A stretch of 26,641 bases of DNA, from the NCBI GenBank assembly GCA_964427175.1, contig CAYRTP010000014.1, positions 1 to 26,641 on the forward strand, written 5' to 3'. Each line of letters opens with the position of its first letter. Position 1 is the stretch's first letter. Made by a program: the position numbers and the translations under genes. This DNA is from CAMEON01 sp964427175 (GTDB lineage: Bacteria > Bacillota > Clostridia > Oscillospirales > CAG-272). The notes under the pieces were generated by a model, which was not told the DNA's origin, did not search any database, and was given only the letters and a program-made list of their open reading frames with translations. Shown one piece after another: positions 15,462 through 21,739 of this stretch.

Positions 15462-16631
15462 CTATATCTCGCTGTACCCGCCCAGGAAGGCGAAGGTCTC
15501 ACAGCTTCGCTCCAGGTCATCCAGCAGGTAGCGGATGCGCTCCTCGGCGGGGGAGGCCTCGAAGTCGAAGTAGAACCGCATATCGAAGTCCCGCCCCTCG
15601 ATGGGACGGTTTTCCAGCTTGGTCAGGTTGACACCTTGAGCGGTGAACTTGGCCAGGGTGGTGTACAGGGAGCCTGGCTCGTGAGGCAGGGTCAGCATCA
15701 GGCTGATCTTGGTGGCACCGGGGAAGATTTTCAGATCCTTGGCGATGCAGATGAAGCGGGTGTCATTGCGCCCCGCGTTCATGATGGTGTTGCCGTCGGC
15801 GATCTGCTCCAGGCGGTACAGGGAAGCGCAGGACTCCGAAGCGATGGCGGCTACGTCATCCCGATCCATGGCGGCCACGGTAGCGGCGGCCTCGGCGGTG
15901 TTGCGGCAAACGTGGGTCTTGATCTCGGGGTGGGCCTCTAAGAAGCGGCGGCACTGGCCCAGGGCCTGGCTGTGGGAGTAGACCTCGCGGATGTTCTCCA
16001 GCTTGGTGCCGTGCTTGGCCAACAGGCGGTGGTCAATGCGGAGCTTGATACTGCGGACGATGCAGAAGTTGTACTTCTGCATGAGGTCGTAGACCTCGTT
16101 GACCGTGCCGTAGGTGCTGTTCTCGATGGGGAGCACGCCGAAATCGCAGTCCCCCCGCTCCACAGCCTCGAAAACGTCCCCGAAGGTGCCGTAGTAGCGG
16201 ATGCGGGGCAGGCTGAACAGACGGTCAGCGGCGATCTGGCTGTAGGCACCCTCCACACCCTGGCAGGCTACCTTGCCCCCGTCGGGGAACAGGAAAGGGG
16301 TGGTCTCCATGGCCCGCAGGATGCGCTCGGATACGTCCTCGGGATGGGACTCGGCGTGGGCGGCGGCCAGCAGGTTGGACTGACGGGCCTTGGACAGGTC
16401 CATCATGACGGTGAAAAAAATCTTGGCGTAGTAACGGTAATCATCCCCCGCCAGGTCGGCCATGTCGGCCAGGATCTCCCGCTCTCTCGTGCGGTCGTAG
16501 ACCGGGAGCCCGTGCTCCCGCTTGTAGTCGGCCACGTCGGCGGCTACGTCCATGCGGCGGCAGAATTTCTCCACCAGCTCGCGGTTCAGCGCGTCGATCT
16601 CGGCGCGGCTTTCTTTGATATCTCTTGCCAT
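15462..16631 (-). CDS. pheA: Bifunctional chorismate mutase / prephenate dehydratase
   Basis: A 389-residue enzyme that converts chorismate to prephenate and prephenate to phenylpyruvate. Residues 1-85 look like an AroQ-type chorismate mutase helix bundle (ESRAEIDALNRELVEKFCRRMDVAADVADYKRE). The dehydratase domain runs from about 118 to 300 with VACQGVEGAYS, the ENSTYGTV loop (170-177) and the catalytic Thr in NDTRF (289-293). An ACT domain (about 308-384) carries PGSLY and LENRPIEG, the phenylalanine-binding motifs, so feedback inhibition by Phe is expected. The start at 16631 has AAGGAG 8 nt upstream. It shares its strand with aroF, the pathway's first enzyme. Confidence 0.95.
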   Translation of the reverse strand: MARDIKESRAEIDALNRELVEKFCRRMDVAADVADYKREHGLPVYDRTREREILADMADLAGDDYRYYAKIFFTVMMDLSKARQSNLLAAAHAESHPEDVSERILRAMETTPFLFPDGGKVACQGVEGAYSQIAADRLFSLPRIRYYGTFGDVFEAVERGDCDFGVLPIENSTYGTVNEVYDLMQKYNFCIVRSIKLRIDHRLLAKHGTKLENIREVYSHSQALGQCRRFLEAHPEIKTHVCRNTAEAAATVAAMDRDDVAAIASESCASLYRLEQIADGNTIMNAGRNDTRFICIAKDLKIFPGATKISLMLTLPHEPGSLYTTLAKFTAQGVNLTKLENRPIEGRDFDMRFYFDFEASPAEERIRYLLDDLERSCETFAFLGGYSEI

Positions 16632-16658
16632 AGGGTTGCTCCTTTTAGGAGAGCGGGG

Positions 16659-16743
16659 AACGAGGGGCTCCGCCCCTGGTCTCGTTGCGACTCGGTCGCA
16701 CCGCGGCCCTGACCGCCACCGGCGGTCATTCACTACCGCGGTG
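16659..16743. other. Cluster of GC-rich hairpins in the pheA leader
   Basis: Three consecutive stems: AACGAG/CTCGTT around an AGGGGC/GCCCCT core (16659-16686), TGCGAC/GTCGCA with a TCG loop (16686-16700), and a two-tier stem CACCGCGG/CCGCGGTG (16699-16706 with 16736-16743) enclosing GACCGCC/GGCGGTC with an ACC loop (16711-16727). They lie just upstream of pheA on the minus strand. The ACCGCGG string recalls the T-box motif, but no T-box specifier or antiterminator layout is present. Confidence 0.55.
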
Positions 16744-16760
16744 TCGCTTCGCTACCCCCG

Positions 16761-16827
16761 CATGAACCTTTTTTAGAAAAAAGGTTCATGGCTCCAAAAA
16801 ACTTGAATAAAATTAGGGTATATGAGG
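16761..16827 (+). repeat. Dispersed repeat, copy E (partial, opposite orientation)
   Basis: A perfect 14-bp hairpin CATGAACCTTTTTT with its complement (16761-16790) followed by GCTCCAAAAAACTTGAATAA (16791-16810), matching the conserved segment. It lacks the GTGCCTCCGG start and, unlike copies A-D and F, it runs opposite to the flanking genes. Confidence 0.65.
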
Positions 16828-16851
16828 AAATTCCGTCTAAATTCGTACAGG

Positions 16852-16874
16852 GGAAGGCAAATGCCTTCCCCCAA
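16852..16874 (-). terminator. Possible terminator hairpin after fakA
   Basis: GGGGAAGGCA pairs with TGCCTTCCCC in a 10-bp stem 7 nt beyond the fakA stop (16881). There is no T-run after it on the minus strand, so read-through into pheA is possible. Confidence 0.5.
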
Positions 16875-16880
16875 GCGGTT

Positions 16881-18557
16881 TTATTCAACGGAAATGACGA
16901 AGTCGTAGAGGGGCTGGCCGCCGTAGAGCAGGTTGCACTCGGCACCGGGTACCTCGGCCTTCATCTTTTCAAAGATGATCTGTGCGTTCTCCTCGGAAAC
17001 GTCACCGCCGTAGAGGACGGTCACGAAGGAGGCATCGGGGAAGTTGCGGATCATTTCCAGGATGATGATCTCGTAGTCGGTACCGGTGTAGCCGATCTTG
17101 CGGTCGCACAGGCCCATGTACTCACCGGCCTTGATGGACAGACCGTCAATGGCGGCATCCTTGACGGCGCGGGTGACCGACAGGGTGTGGACGCAACCGA
17201 AGGTCTCGGTCATGGCGGCGGCATTGTCCTCAGCGGAGGCAGTCTCGTCAAAGGCCAGCATAGCCGACATACCCTCGGGCACACTGCGGGTCTCCAGGAC
17301 GATGACCTTCTGTGCGGAGGCCATGCCCTCGGCGGCCTCGGCATCAATGATAGCGGCGGCCTGCTTAGCGACCATGATGATGTTCTTGTTGTTGGGCAGA
17401 ACGAATACCTCGCGGCCGCGGGTCTTGCGGATGGCATCCAGCAGATCGTCGGTGGAGGGGTTCATGGTCTGACCGCCGGTGACGATCTCATGGACACCCA
17501 ACTCGCGGAAGATGTTGGCGGTACCCTCGCCCAGGCAGACCGACACGAAGCCGAAGTCCTTGTCGGGGGTCAGATCTACGGGCTTCTTGGCCTCGGCGGC
17601 CTTCTCGCCCGCGGAGGTCAGGGCAGAGTGCTGCTTCTTCATATTCTCGATCTTGACCGTCTCCAGATCACCGTACTTGACGGCCTCGGAGAGAACACGG
17701 CCGGGATCGTTGGTATGGACATGGACCTTGATGATCTCCTCGTCGTCGATGAAGACCATGCTGTCGCCCAGGGGGGAGATGAAGTTCTTGAAGGCCTCAG
17801 CCGTGCCCTCGCCGCGGAAAGCGTCGGACTTGCCCACGATGCACTCGGTGCAGTAAGCGAAGGTGATGGAATCGGTGTCGAACTCACCGAAATCGGCACC
17901 TTCCTGAACCTCGTCATCACTGCCTTCAACGGCGGCCACGTCGTGGCCCTTCAGGGAGGCCAGCATACCCTTGAGCATGGTAACGAAGCCCTGACCGCCT
18001 GCGTCAACCACGTTGGCCTGCTTCAGGACGGGGAGCATCTCGGGGGTCTGCTCCAAAACCTCCTCGGCGGAGGCCACCAGACGCTCAAAGAAGGCCTCGG
18101 GGTTGCCGCGGAACTGCTCGCTCTCGGCCTCAGCGATCTCGGCTGTGCCGCGCATGACGGTCAGAATGGTGCCCTCGGCGGGCTTGCTGACGGCACGGTA
18201 GGCCTCGTTGGTACCGCTGCGGATGGCCTTGGCGATATCGTCGGAATCCGCCTTCTCCAGGCCCTCGAAGGACTTGGCCATACCACGGAAGAACAGGGAC
18301 AGAATGGCACCCGAGTTACCGCGGGCAGCGCGGAGCAGGCGATTGGCCACACGGCCGGCGCACTCGGCCAGAGTACCGGGCTCTACCTGGATCTCGCGGG
18401 CGGGCTTCATAGTCAGGGACATATTGATACCTGTGTCGCCGTCGGGTACGGGGAATACGTTCAGATTGTTGATCTCGGTCTTTTCGGTATCCAGAGAATT
18501 TGCCGCGGATGCGACCATTTTTTGGAACTTCTCGCCGTCAATAACAGTTTTAGACAT
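16881..18557 (-). CDS. fakA: DAK2-domain fatty acid kinase subunit, FakA/YloV family
   Basis: A 558-residue protein of the FakA type, which phosphorylates fatty acids presented by a FakB (DegV-family) carrier to feed phospholipid synthesis. The N-terminal DhaL-like kinase domain carries NVFPVPDGDTGINMS (33-47, nucleotide and Mg2+ binding) and AARGNSGAILS (77-87). The middle region and C-terminal DegV-like region (about 310-558) follow with the usual length. No fakB is in the window. GAAAGG sits about 13 nt before the ATG, a rather long spacing. It lies 106 nt after aroF on the same strand and has no clear promoter of its own, so it may be read from the aroF promoter. Confidence 0.92.
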   Translation of the reverse strand: MSKTVIDGEKFQKMVASAANSLDTEKTEINNLNVFPVPDGDTGINMSLTMKPAREIQVEPGTLAECAGRVANRLLRAARGNSGAILSLFFRGMAKSFEGLEKADSDDIAKAIRSGTNEAYRAVSKPAEGTILTVMRGTAEIAEAESEQFRGNPEAFFERLVASAEEVLEQTPEMLPVLKQANVVDAGGQGFVTMLKGMLASLKGHDVAAVEGSDDEVQEGADFGEFDTDSITFAYCTECIVGKSDAFRGEGTAEAFKNFISPLGDSMVFIDDEEIIKVHVHTNDPGRVLSEAVKYGDLETVKIENMKKQHSALTSAGEKAAEAKKPVDLTPDKDFGFVSVCLGEGTANIFRELGVHEIVTGGQTMNPSTDDLLDAIRKTRGREVFVLPNNKNIIMVAKQAAAIIDAEAAEGMASAQKVIVLETRSVPEGMSAMLAFDETASAEDNAAAMTETFGCVHTLSVTRAVKDAAIDGLSIKAGEYMGLCDRKIGYTGTDYEIIILEMIRNFPDASFVTVLYGGDVSEENAQIIFEKMKAEVPGAECNLLYGGQPLYDFVISVE

Positions 18558-18663
18558 AATTCAAACCAAGCCTTTCATCATTTTTTACGTTTTACGGTAA
18601 ATGGTGTAGGGGGCGCGTATAAGGGAAGTGCGATAAAAATTTACAGGTAATTCGGGTAGGCGC

Positions 18664-19695
18664 TTACAGCAGGTCGGCCACGTCCAGGACCAGACGCTCG
18701 GTCTTGTCCCAGCCGATGCAGGGGTCGGTGATGGACTTACCGAAGCCGTCCTCGGTGACCTTGCGGGCACCGTCCTCCAGGTAGCTCTCGATCATGAAGC
18801 CCTTAACCAGGCGGTTGACCTCAGCGTTGTGGCGGCAGGCGTGGAGGACCTCCTTGCAGATACGGGGCTGCTCCAGGTACTTCTTGCCCGAGTTGGCGTG
18901 GTTGGTATCCACGATCGCGGCCGGGTTGACCAGGTGGGAGAACTCGGTGTAGAGGGCGGCCAGGTGGGTCAGATCCTCGTAGTGGTAGTTGGGCAGGCTG
19001 TGGCCCTGCTTGTCCACGTAGCCGCGGAGGATGGCGTGGGCCAGGGGGTTACCCGAGGTCTCCACCTGCCAGCCGCGGAAGATGAAGGAGTGGCCCTGCT
19101 GAGCGGCGGTCATGGCGTTCATCATGACCGACAGGTCGCCGCCGGTGGGGTTCTTCATACCCACGGGAACGCCTATGCCGCTGGATACCAGGCGGTGCTC
19201 CTGGTTCTCCACCGAGCGCGCGCCGATGGCCACGTAGGAGAGCAGATCGTCCAGATAACGGTAGTTGGCGGGGTAGAGCATCTCGTCCGCGGTGGGGAGA
19301 CCGAACTCGGTCAGCACGCGGGTGTGGAGCTCACGGATGGCCAGAATGCCCTTGTACATATTGGATGCCGCGTTGGGATCGGGCTGATGGAGCATACCCT
19401 TGTAGCCGGCACCGGTGGTGCGGGGCTTGTTGGTGTAGATACGGGGGATGAGGATGAGCTTGTCGGCCACGCGGTCCTGGAGCAGGCGCAGACGGCGGAC
19501 GTACTCAATGACAGGCTCCTCGCTGTCGGCCGAGCAGGGGCCGATCACCAGGATCTTCTTGTCACACTCACCCGTAAATACGCGGGCGATCTCGGCATCG
19601 CGGGCGGCCTTGCAGGCGGCCGCGGCGGAGGAGACGGGATAGCGTTCCTTGGTCTCCTGGGGGATGGGCAGTTTGTTAATGAAATTCATGGACAT
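18664..19695 (-). CDS. aroF: 3-deoxy-7-phosphoheptulonate synthase, type I-alpha (AroF/G/H)
   Basis: A 343-residue DAHP synthase that joins phosphoenolpyruvate and erythrose 4-phosphate at the head of the shikimate pathway. Motifs: IGPCSADSEE (51-60), KPRTTGAGYKG (90-100), GARSVENQEHR (158-168), VGMKNPTGGD (178-187), DTNHANSGKK (263-272) and ITDPCIGW. The metal ligands expected from the family are Cys54, His266, Glu303 and Asp324, all present. The start at 19695 (MSMNF) has AGGAG about 9 nt upstream. An in-frame ATG at 19785 would add a basic, Pro-rich extension without a Shine-Dalgarno and is rejected. The symbol aroF marks the family; aroG or aroH cannot be excluded. Confidence 0.93.
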   Translation of the reverse strand: MSMNFINKLPIPQETKERYPVSSAAAACKAARDAEIARVFTGECDKKILVIGPCSADSEEPVIEYVRRLRLLQDRVADKLILIPRIYTNKPRTTGAGYKGMLHQPDPNAASNMYKGILAIRELHTRVLTEFGLPTADEMLYPANYRYLDDLLSYVAIGARSVENQEHRLVSSGIGVPVGMKNPTGGDLSVMMNAMTAAQQGHSFIFRGWQVETSGNPLAHAILRGYVDKQGHSLPNYHYEDLTHLAALYTEFSHLVNPAAIVDTNHANSGKKYLEQPRICKEVLHACRHNAEVNRLVKGFMIESYLEDGARKVTEDGFGKSITDPCIGWDKTERLVLDVADLL

Positions 19696-19840
19696 AACTT
19701 GTTTCTCCTGATTCTTCCCGTCGGAAGGCTGGGGCGGGGGGACGCGGAGTCGCGTGAGAACCTCGGTCTTGCGGCGAATTTTCATGGTCCGAACCCGATG
19801 AAACACCGCTCTGAGGCTACGGGTACAGACATACATCATA

Positions 19841-19869
19841 ATTATACCCGAAATATGTTGATTTGTCAA
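19841..19869 (-). promoter_or_regulatory. Perfect-consensus sigma-A promoter of aroF
   Basis: On the minus strand TTGACA (19869-19864), a 17-bp spacer and TATAAT (19846-19841): both hexamers perfect. The leader to the aroF start is about 140 nt. I see no run of Phe, Tyr or Trp codons and no T-box in it. Confidence 0.9.
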
Positions 19870-20014
19870 GTGTTTTTCGCTGTTTTTGCTTTAATTCACC
19901 GAAAAATTGTAAAAATATGCTTCATATATGCAGGCAAAAACAAGGATTTTGGCCATTTAGCGAGGCCCGTCGGAAAAACGCGGAATTTTGCGACCACTTT
20001 TTTTGGAAAAGGGG

Positions 20015-20043
20015 TTGCAATTTTGAAAGGTTTATGGTATAAT
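20015..20043 (+). promoter_or_regulatory. Sigma-A promoter of tRNA-Arg
   Basis: TTGCAA (20015-20020), 17-bp spacer, TATAAT (20038-20043), ending 21 nt before the mature tRNA 5' end. The stretch 19870-20014 between this and the aroF promoter shows no gene. Confidence 0.85.
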
Positions 20044-20064
20044 AGCAAGGTATGAAATCAATAC

Positions 20065-20141
20065 CTACCCGTGGCACAGCTGGATAGCGCGTCAGACTCC
20101 GACTCTGAAGGTCGAAGGTTCGAATCCTTTCGGGTAGGCCA
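20065..20141 (+). tRNA. tRNA-Arg, anticodon CCG
   Basis: A 77-nt cloverleaf: acceptor stem CTACCCG/CGGGTAG (7 perfect pairs), D arm GCAC/GCGC with one A/C mismatch, anticodon stem TCAGA/TCTGA (5 perfect pairs) with loop CTCCGAC giving anticodon CCG at 20099-20101. The variable loop is AGGTC, the T arm GAAGG-TTCGAAT-CCTTT, the discriminator G, and CCA is encoded (20139-20141). It decodes CGG arginine codons. Confidence 0.95.
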
Positions 20142-20142
20142 C

Positions 20143-20175
20143 AGAAAAGGGCATCGCGTAGCGGTGCCCTTTTCT
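20143..20175 (+). terminator. Intrinsic terminator of tRNA-Arg
   Basis: A 15-bp stem (20143-20157 with 20161-20175, one G-U pair, GTA loop) whose 3' arm ends in CCCTTTTCT. It begins one base after the tRNA CCA. Confidence 0.85.
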
Positions 20176-20181
20176 GAACTA

Positions 20182-20363
20182 AGTGTGCCTTGCGGCACGA
20201 TAAGCGCACTTCGTGCGTGAAGTATGCCTTCGGCAAGTGAAGTGCCTGCGGGCGTGGGTGGCACACTGAACTTCACGTTGTGCGAAGCACAATACTTCAC
20301 AGCGGCATCGCCGCTGCTTCACTTGGGCAAAGCCCAAACTTCACAAAAAGCTGCTTGCCGCAG
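20182..20363. repeat. Hairpin array with GTGAAG / CTTCAC spacers
   Basis: Nine short hairpins in 182 nt. Left half: GTGCC/GGCAC (20185-20198), CGCAC/GTGCG (20205-20217), TGCC/GGCA (20225-20235), GCC/GGC (20244-20253), with GTGAAGT at 20217-20223 and 20237-20243. The outer arms AGTGTGCC (20182-20189) and GGCACACT (20260-20267) pair over the whole left half. Right half: TTGTGC/GCACAA (20278-20292), AGCGGC/GCCGCT (20301-20315), TTGGGC/GCCCAA (20323-20337), CTGC/GCAG (20351-20363), with CTTCAC at 20271, 20295, 20317 and 20339, that is every 22-24 nt. Loops are 3-5 nt. Each stem has a different sequence; only the spacers repeat, and they switch orientation between the halves. Confidence 0.85.
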
Positions 20364-20390
20364 ATGTATATATATAATGGAGGTGCCAAT

Positions 20391-20744
20391 ATGTCCGAAA
20401 GTAAGCTACGAACACAATCTGTGGATTTTGCTGTGTCCATTATAAACCTTGTCAAATATTTGAAAGAAGGACGAGAATCCATCATCTCCAATCAAATCGG
20501 CAGAAGTGGCACGTCGATTGGTGCAAATATCCGTGAAGCGCAGTACGCACACGGAAAAGCAGATTTCATTTCCAAACTTCAAATCGCGCTTAAGGAGGCC
20601 AATGAGACAGGTTATTGGCTGGAACTTCTCTACAGAACAAACTATATTTCGGAAGAACAGTATCGATCATTGGATTCAGCTTGCACAAGTATTCGTGTTA
20701 TGTTGATCTCCTCCATCAATACTGCAAAGGAGAATCCGAAATGA
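20391..20744 (+). CDS. Four-helix-bundle protein, 23S rRNA intervening-sequence-protein family
   Basis: A 117-residue protein. The hallmark is SNQIGRSGTSIGANIREAQ (positions 33-51 or so), followed by ISKLQIALKEANETGYWLELL and a C-terminal helix, matching the four-helix-bundle family first seen as ORFs in 23S rRNA intervening sequences and related in fold to the Avd protein of diversity-generating retroelements. GGAGGT lies 6 nt before the ATG at 20391. The gene is clearly AT-richer (about 43 percent GC by eye) than most of its neighbours, suggesting horizontal transfer. No rRNA is nearby; it follows the hairpin array directly. No reverse transcriptase is in the window. The molecular function of stand-alone members is unknown to me. 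Confidence 0.88.
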   Translation: MSESKLRTQSVDFAVSIINLVKYLKEGRESIISNQIGRSGTSIGANIREAQYAHGKADFISKLQIALKEANETGYWLELLYRTNYISEEQYRSLDSACTSIRVMLISSINTAKENPK

Positions 20745-20766
20745 CTTTTTAAAGAGTCTCGGATTC
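20732..20766. repeat. Inverted repeat spanning the stop codon of the four-helix gene
   Basis: GAATCCGA (20732-20739) and TCGGATTC (20759-20766) are perfect 8-bp arms; inside, GACT (20743-20746) pairs with AGTC (20755-20758). It covers the last codons and the stop. It could be a terminator or the right boundary of a mobile unit that includes the hairpin array and the gene. Confidence 0.55.
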
Positions 20767-20783
20767 CCCGAAAGGAGCCCTTT

Positions 20784-21617
20784 ATGCCAAAACGAAAACC
20801 CAAACGAAAGAAAAAAACATTCACCCGCCGCGTGCCCCCGCTGTCCAAATCGGATAGGTGGATCTACGCCGTCCTCGGCATCCTCTCGGCGATGATTGCC
20901 CTAGGCCCGATTTGGGCGATGCTCCTATTCTCGAATCGGATCGCTTTCTCGGATCCGACCGTGATCGCCTCCGCTGCCCGATGGGTAGCCGTGGTCGGTG
21001 TTCTCCTTCCGCTGTTCCTGTCGGGCAGCATACTGGGCGGGTTTTGTGTCATGGGCTATACACTCAAACAGCCCATCCTGGGCAGGAAAAATACGATTTA
21101 CGGCGCGGCGGGCGGCTATGCCGAGGTCTACCCCCTGCTGGGGAAGAAAAGCCGCCGTCCAAAGCCTCTGACCATCCCGCAAAAACGAGAGAGATATATG
21201 GCCGCGGGCATGATCACGGCGGCGATCGCTATATCGCTTCTCGGTTCGGTCATGGCGGTTTTTGCCAGGTCTGATCTGCATCACGATCTGTCGATTTCGG
21301 TGCACAACAGCTTCAACGCCGAAACACAACGCTACGAGCTTGAGGACGTGGAGACAGTGACCCTGTGCATCGATCGATATCGAAGCACAAGAACGTCCTT
21401 TGTGTATCGCAATAGCCTCGAAGTGTCGTTCCGCATGAAAAACGGCCGTCATTTTACCTTTAATGCCGACGCGGATACCCTGCTCTACGTGAAGTCCCGC
21501 GTCCCTGCCTCCATGCTGGCGTATGACTTGGAAATCAGCGTGCGGAATTACATAGCCGAAGAAAAATGTGACAAAGAGACCGCCGAGAAAATTCGGGAGA
21601 TATTCGAGGGCTCCTGA
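20784..21617 (+). CDS. Membrane protein of unknown function, three predicted helices
   Basis: I do not recognise this 277-residue protein. It starts with a very basic segment (KRKPKRKKKTFTRR), then has hydrophobic helices at about 26-50, 67-91 and 138-161. A loop of about 45 residues (92-137) contains GAAGGYAEVYPLLG. The C-terminal 115 residues (162-277) look like a folded domain with alternating strands (ETVTLCIDRYR, SFVYRNSLEVSFRM, HFTFNADADTLLYV) and a helical end. AAAGGAG lies about 6 nt before the ATG. It follows the four-helix gene by 39 nt, but the inverted repeat between them argues against a shared transcript. No enzyme motif is seen. Confidence 0.75.
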   Translation: MPKRKPKRKKKTFTRRVPPLSKSDRWIYAVLGILSAMIALGPIWAMLLFSNRIAFSDPTVIASAARWVAVVGVLLPLFLSGSILGGFCVMGYTLKQPILGRKNTIYGAAGGYAEVYPLLGKKSRRPKPLTIPQKRERYMAAGMITAAIAISLLGSVMAVFARSDLHHDLSISVHNSFNAETQRYELEDVETVTLCIDRYRSTRTSFVYRNSLEVSFRMKNGRHFTFNADADTLLYVKSRVPASMLAYDLEISVRNYIAEEKCDKETAEKIREIFEGS

Positions 21618-21683
21618 ATCCGACCCAAAAGCATTTCGTTGTATCAGGGTTCAAATCTATCCCCCAAAAGAACGGAAACCCTA

Positions 21684-21712
21684 TTGATTTTTCTACCTGA
21701 GTGTGATATAAT
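21684..21712 (+). promoter_or_regulatory. Sigma-A promoter of the URO-D family gene
   Basis: TTGATT (21684-21689), 17-bp spacer, TATAAT (21707-21712), 27 nt upstream of the start codon, giving a short leader that holds the Shine-Dalgarno AAAGGA. Confidence 0.75.
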
Positions 21713-21739
21713 TGTTGGAAAAAGCAGAAAGGAAGTCTG

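Noticed and set aside
16699..16743. T-box riboswitch suggested by ACCGCGG near pheA
   Set aside because: The string is simply one arm of a palindromic stem; no specifier loop, AGGGTGG context or terminator/antiterminator pair was found.
16788..18650. A 620-residue open frame on + opposite fakA
   Set aside because: Antisense shadow of the conserved FakA gene; composition is repetitive Gly/Leu/His and no family motif appears.
19696..19785. Upstream in-frame ATG for aroF at 19785
   Set aside because: No Shine-Dalgarno precedes it and the extra residues are Pro/Arg-rich and unlike DAHP synthases; the 19695 start has AGGAG and the family N-terminus.
19922..20300. Minus-strand ORFs (107-114 and 80 residues) reading RKDSNLRPSESESDA across the tRNA
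   Set aside because: This is the well-known spurious translation of a tRNA's antisense strand; the tRNA-Arg cloverleaf explains the sequence.
20182..20363. CRISPR array
   Set aside because: The repeated element is only 6-7 nt, the intervening units are self-complementary hairpins and not unique spacers, and no cas genes are present.
20351..20378. Promoter for the four-helix gene from TATAAT at 20373-20378
   Set aside because: The hexamer abuts the Shine-Dalgarno sequence and the nearest -35-like TTGCCG is only 12 bp away.
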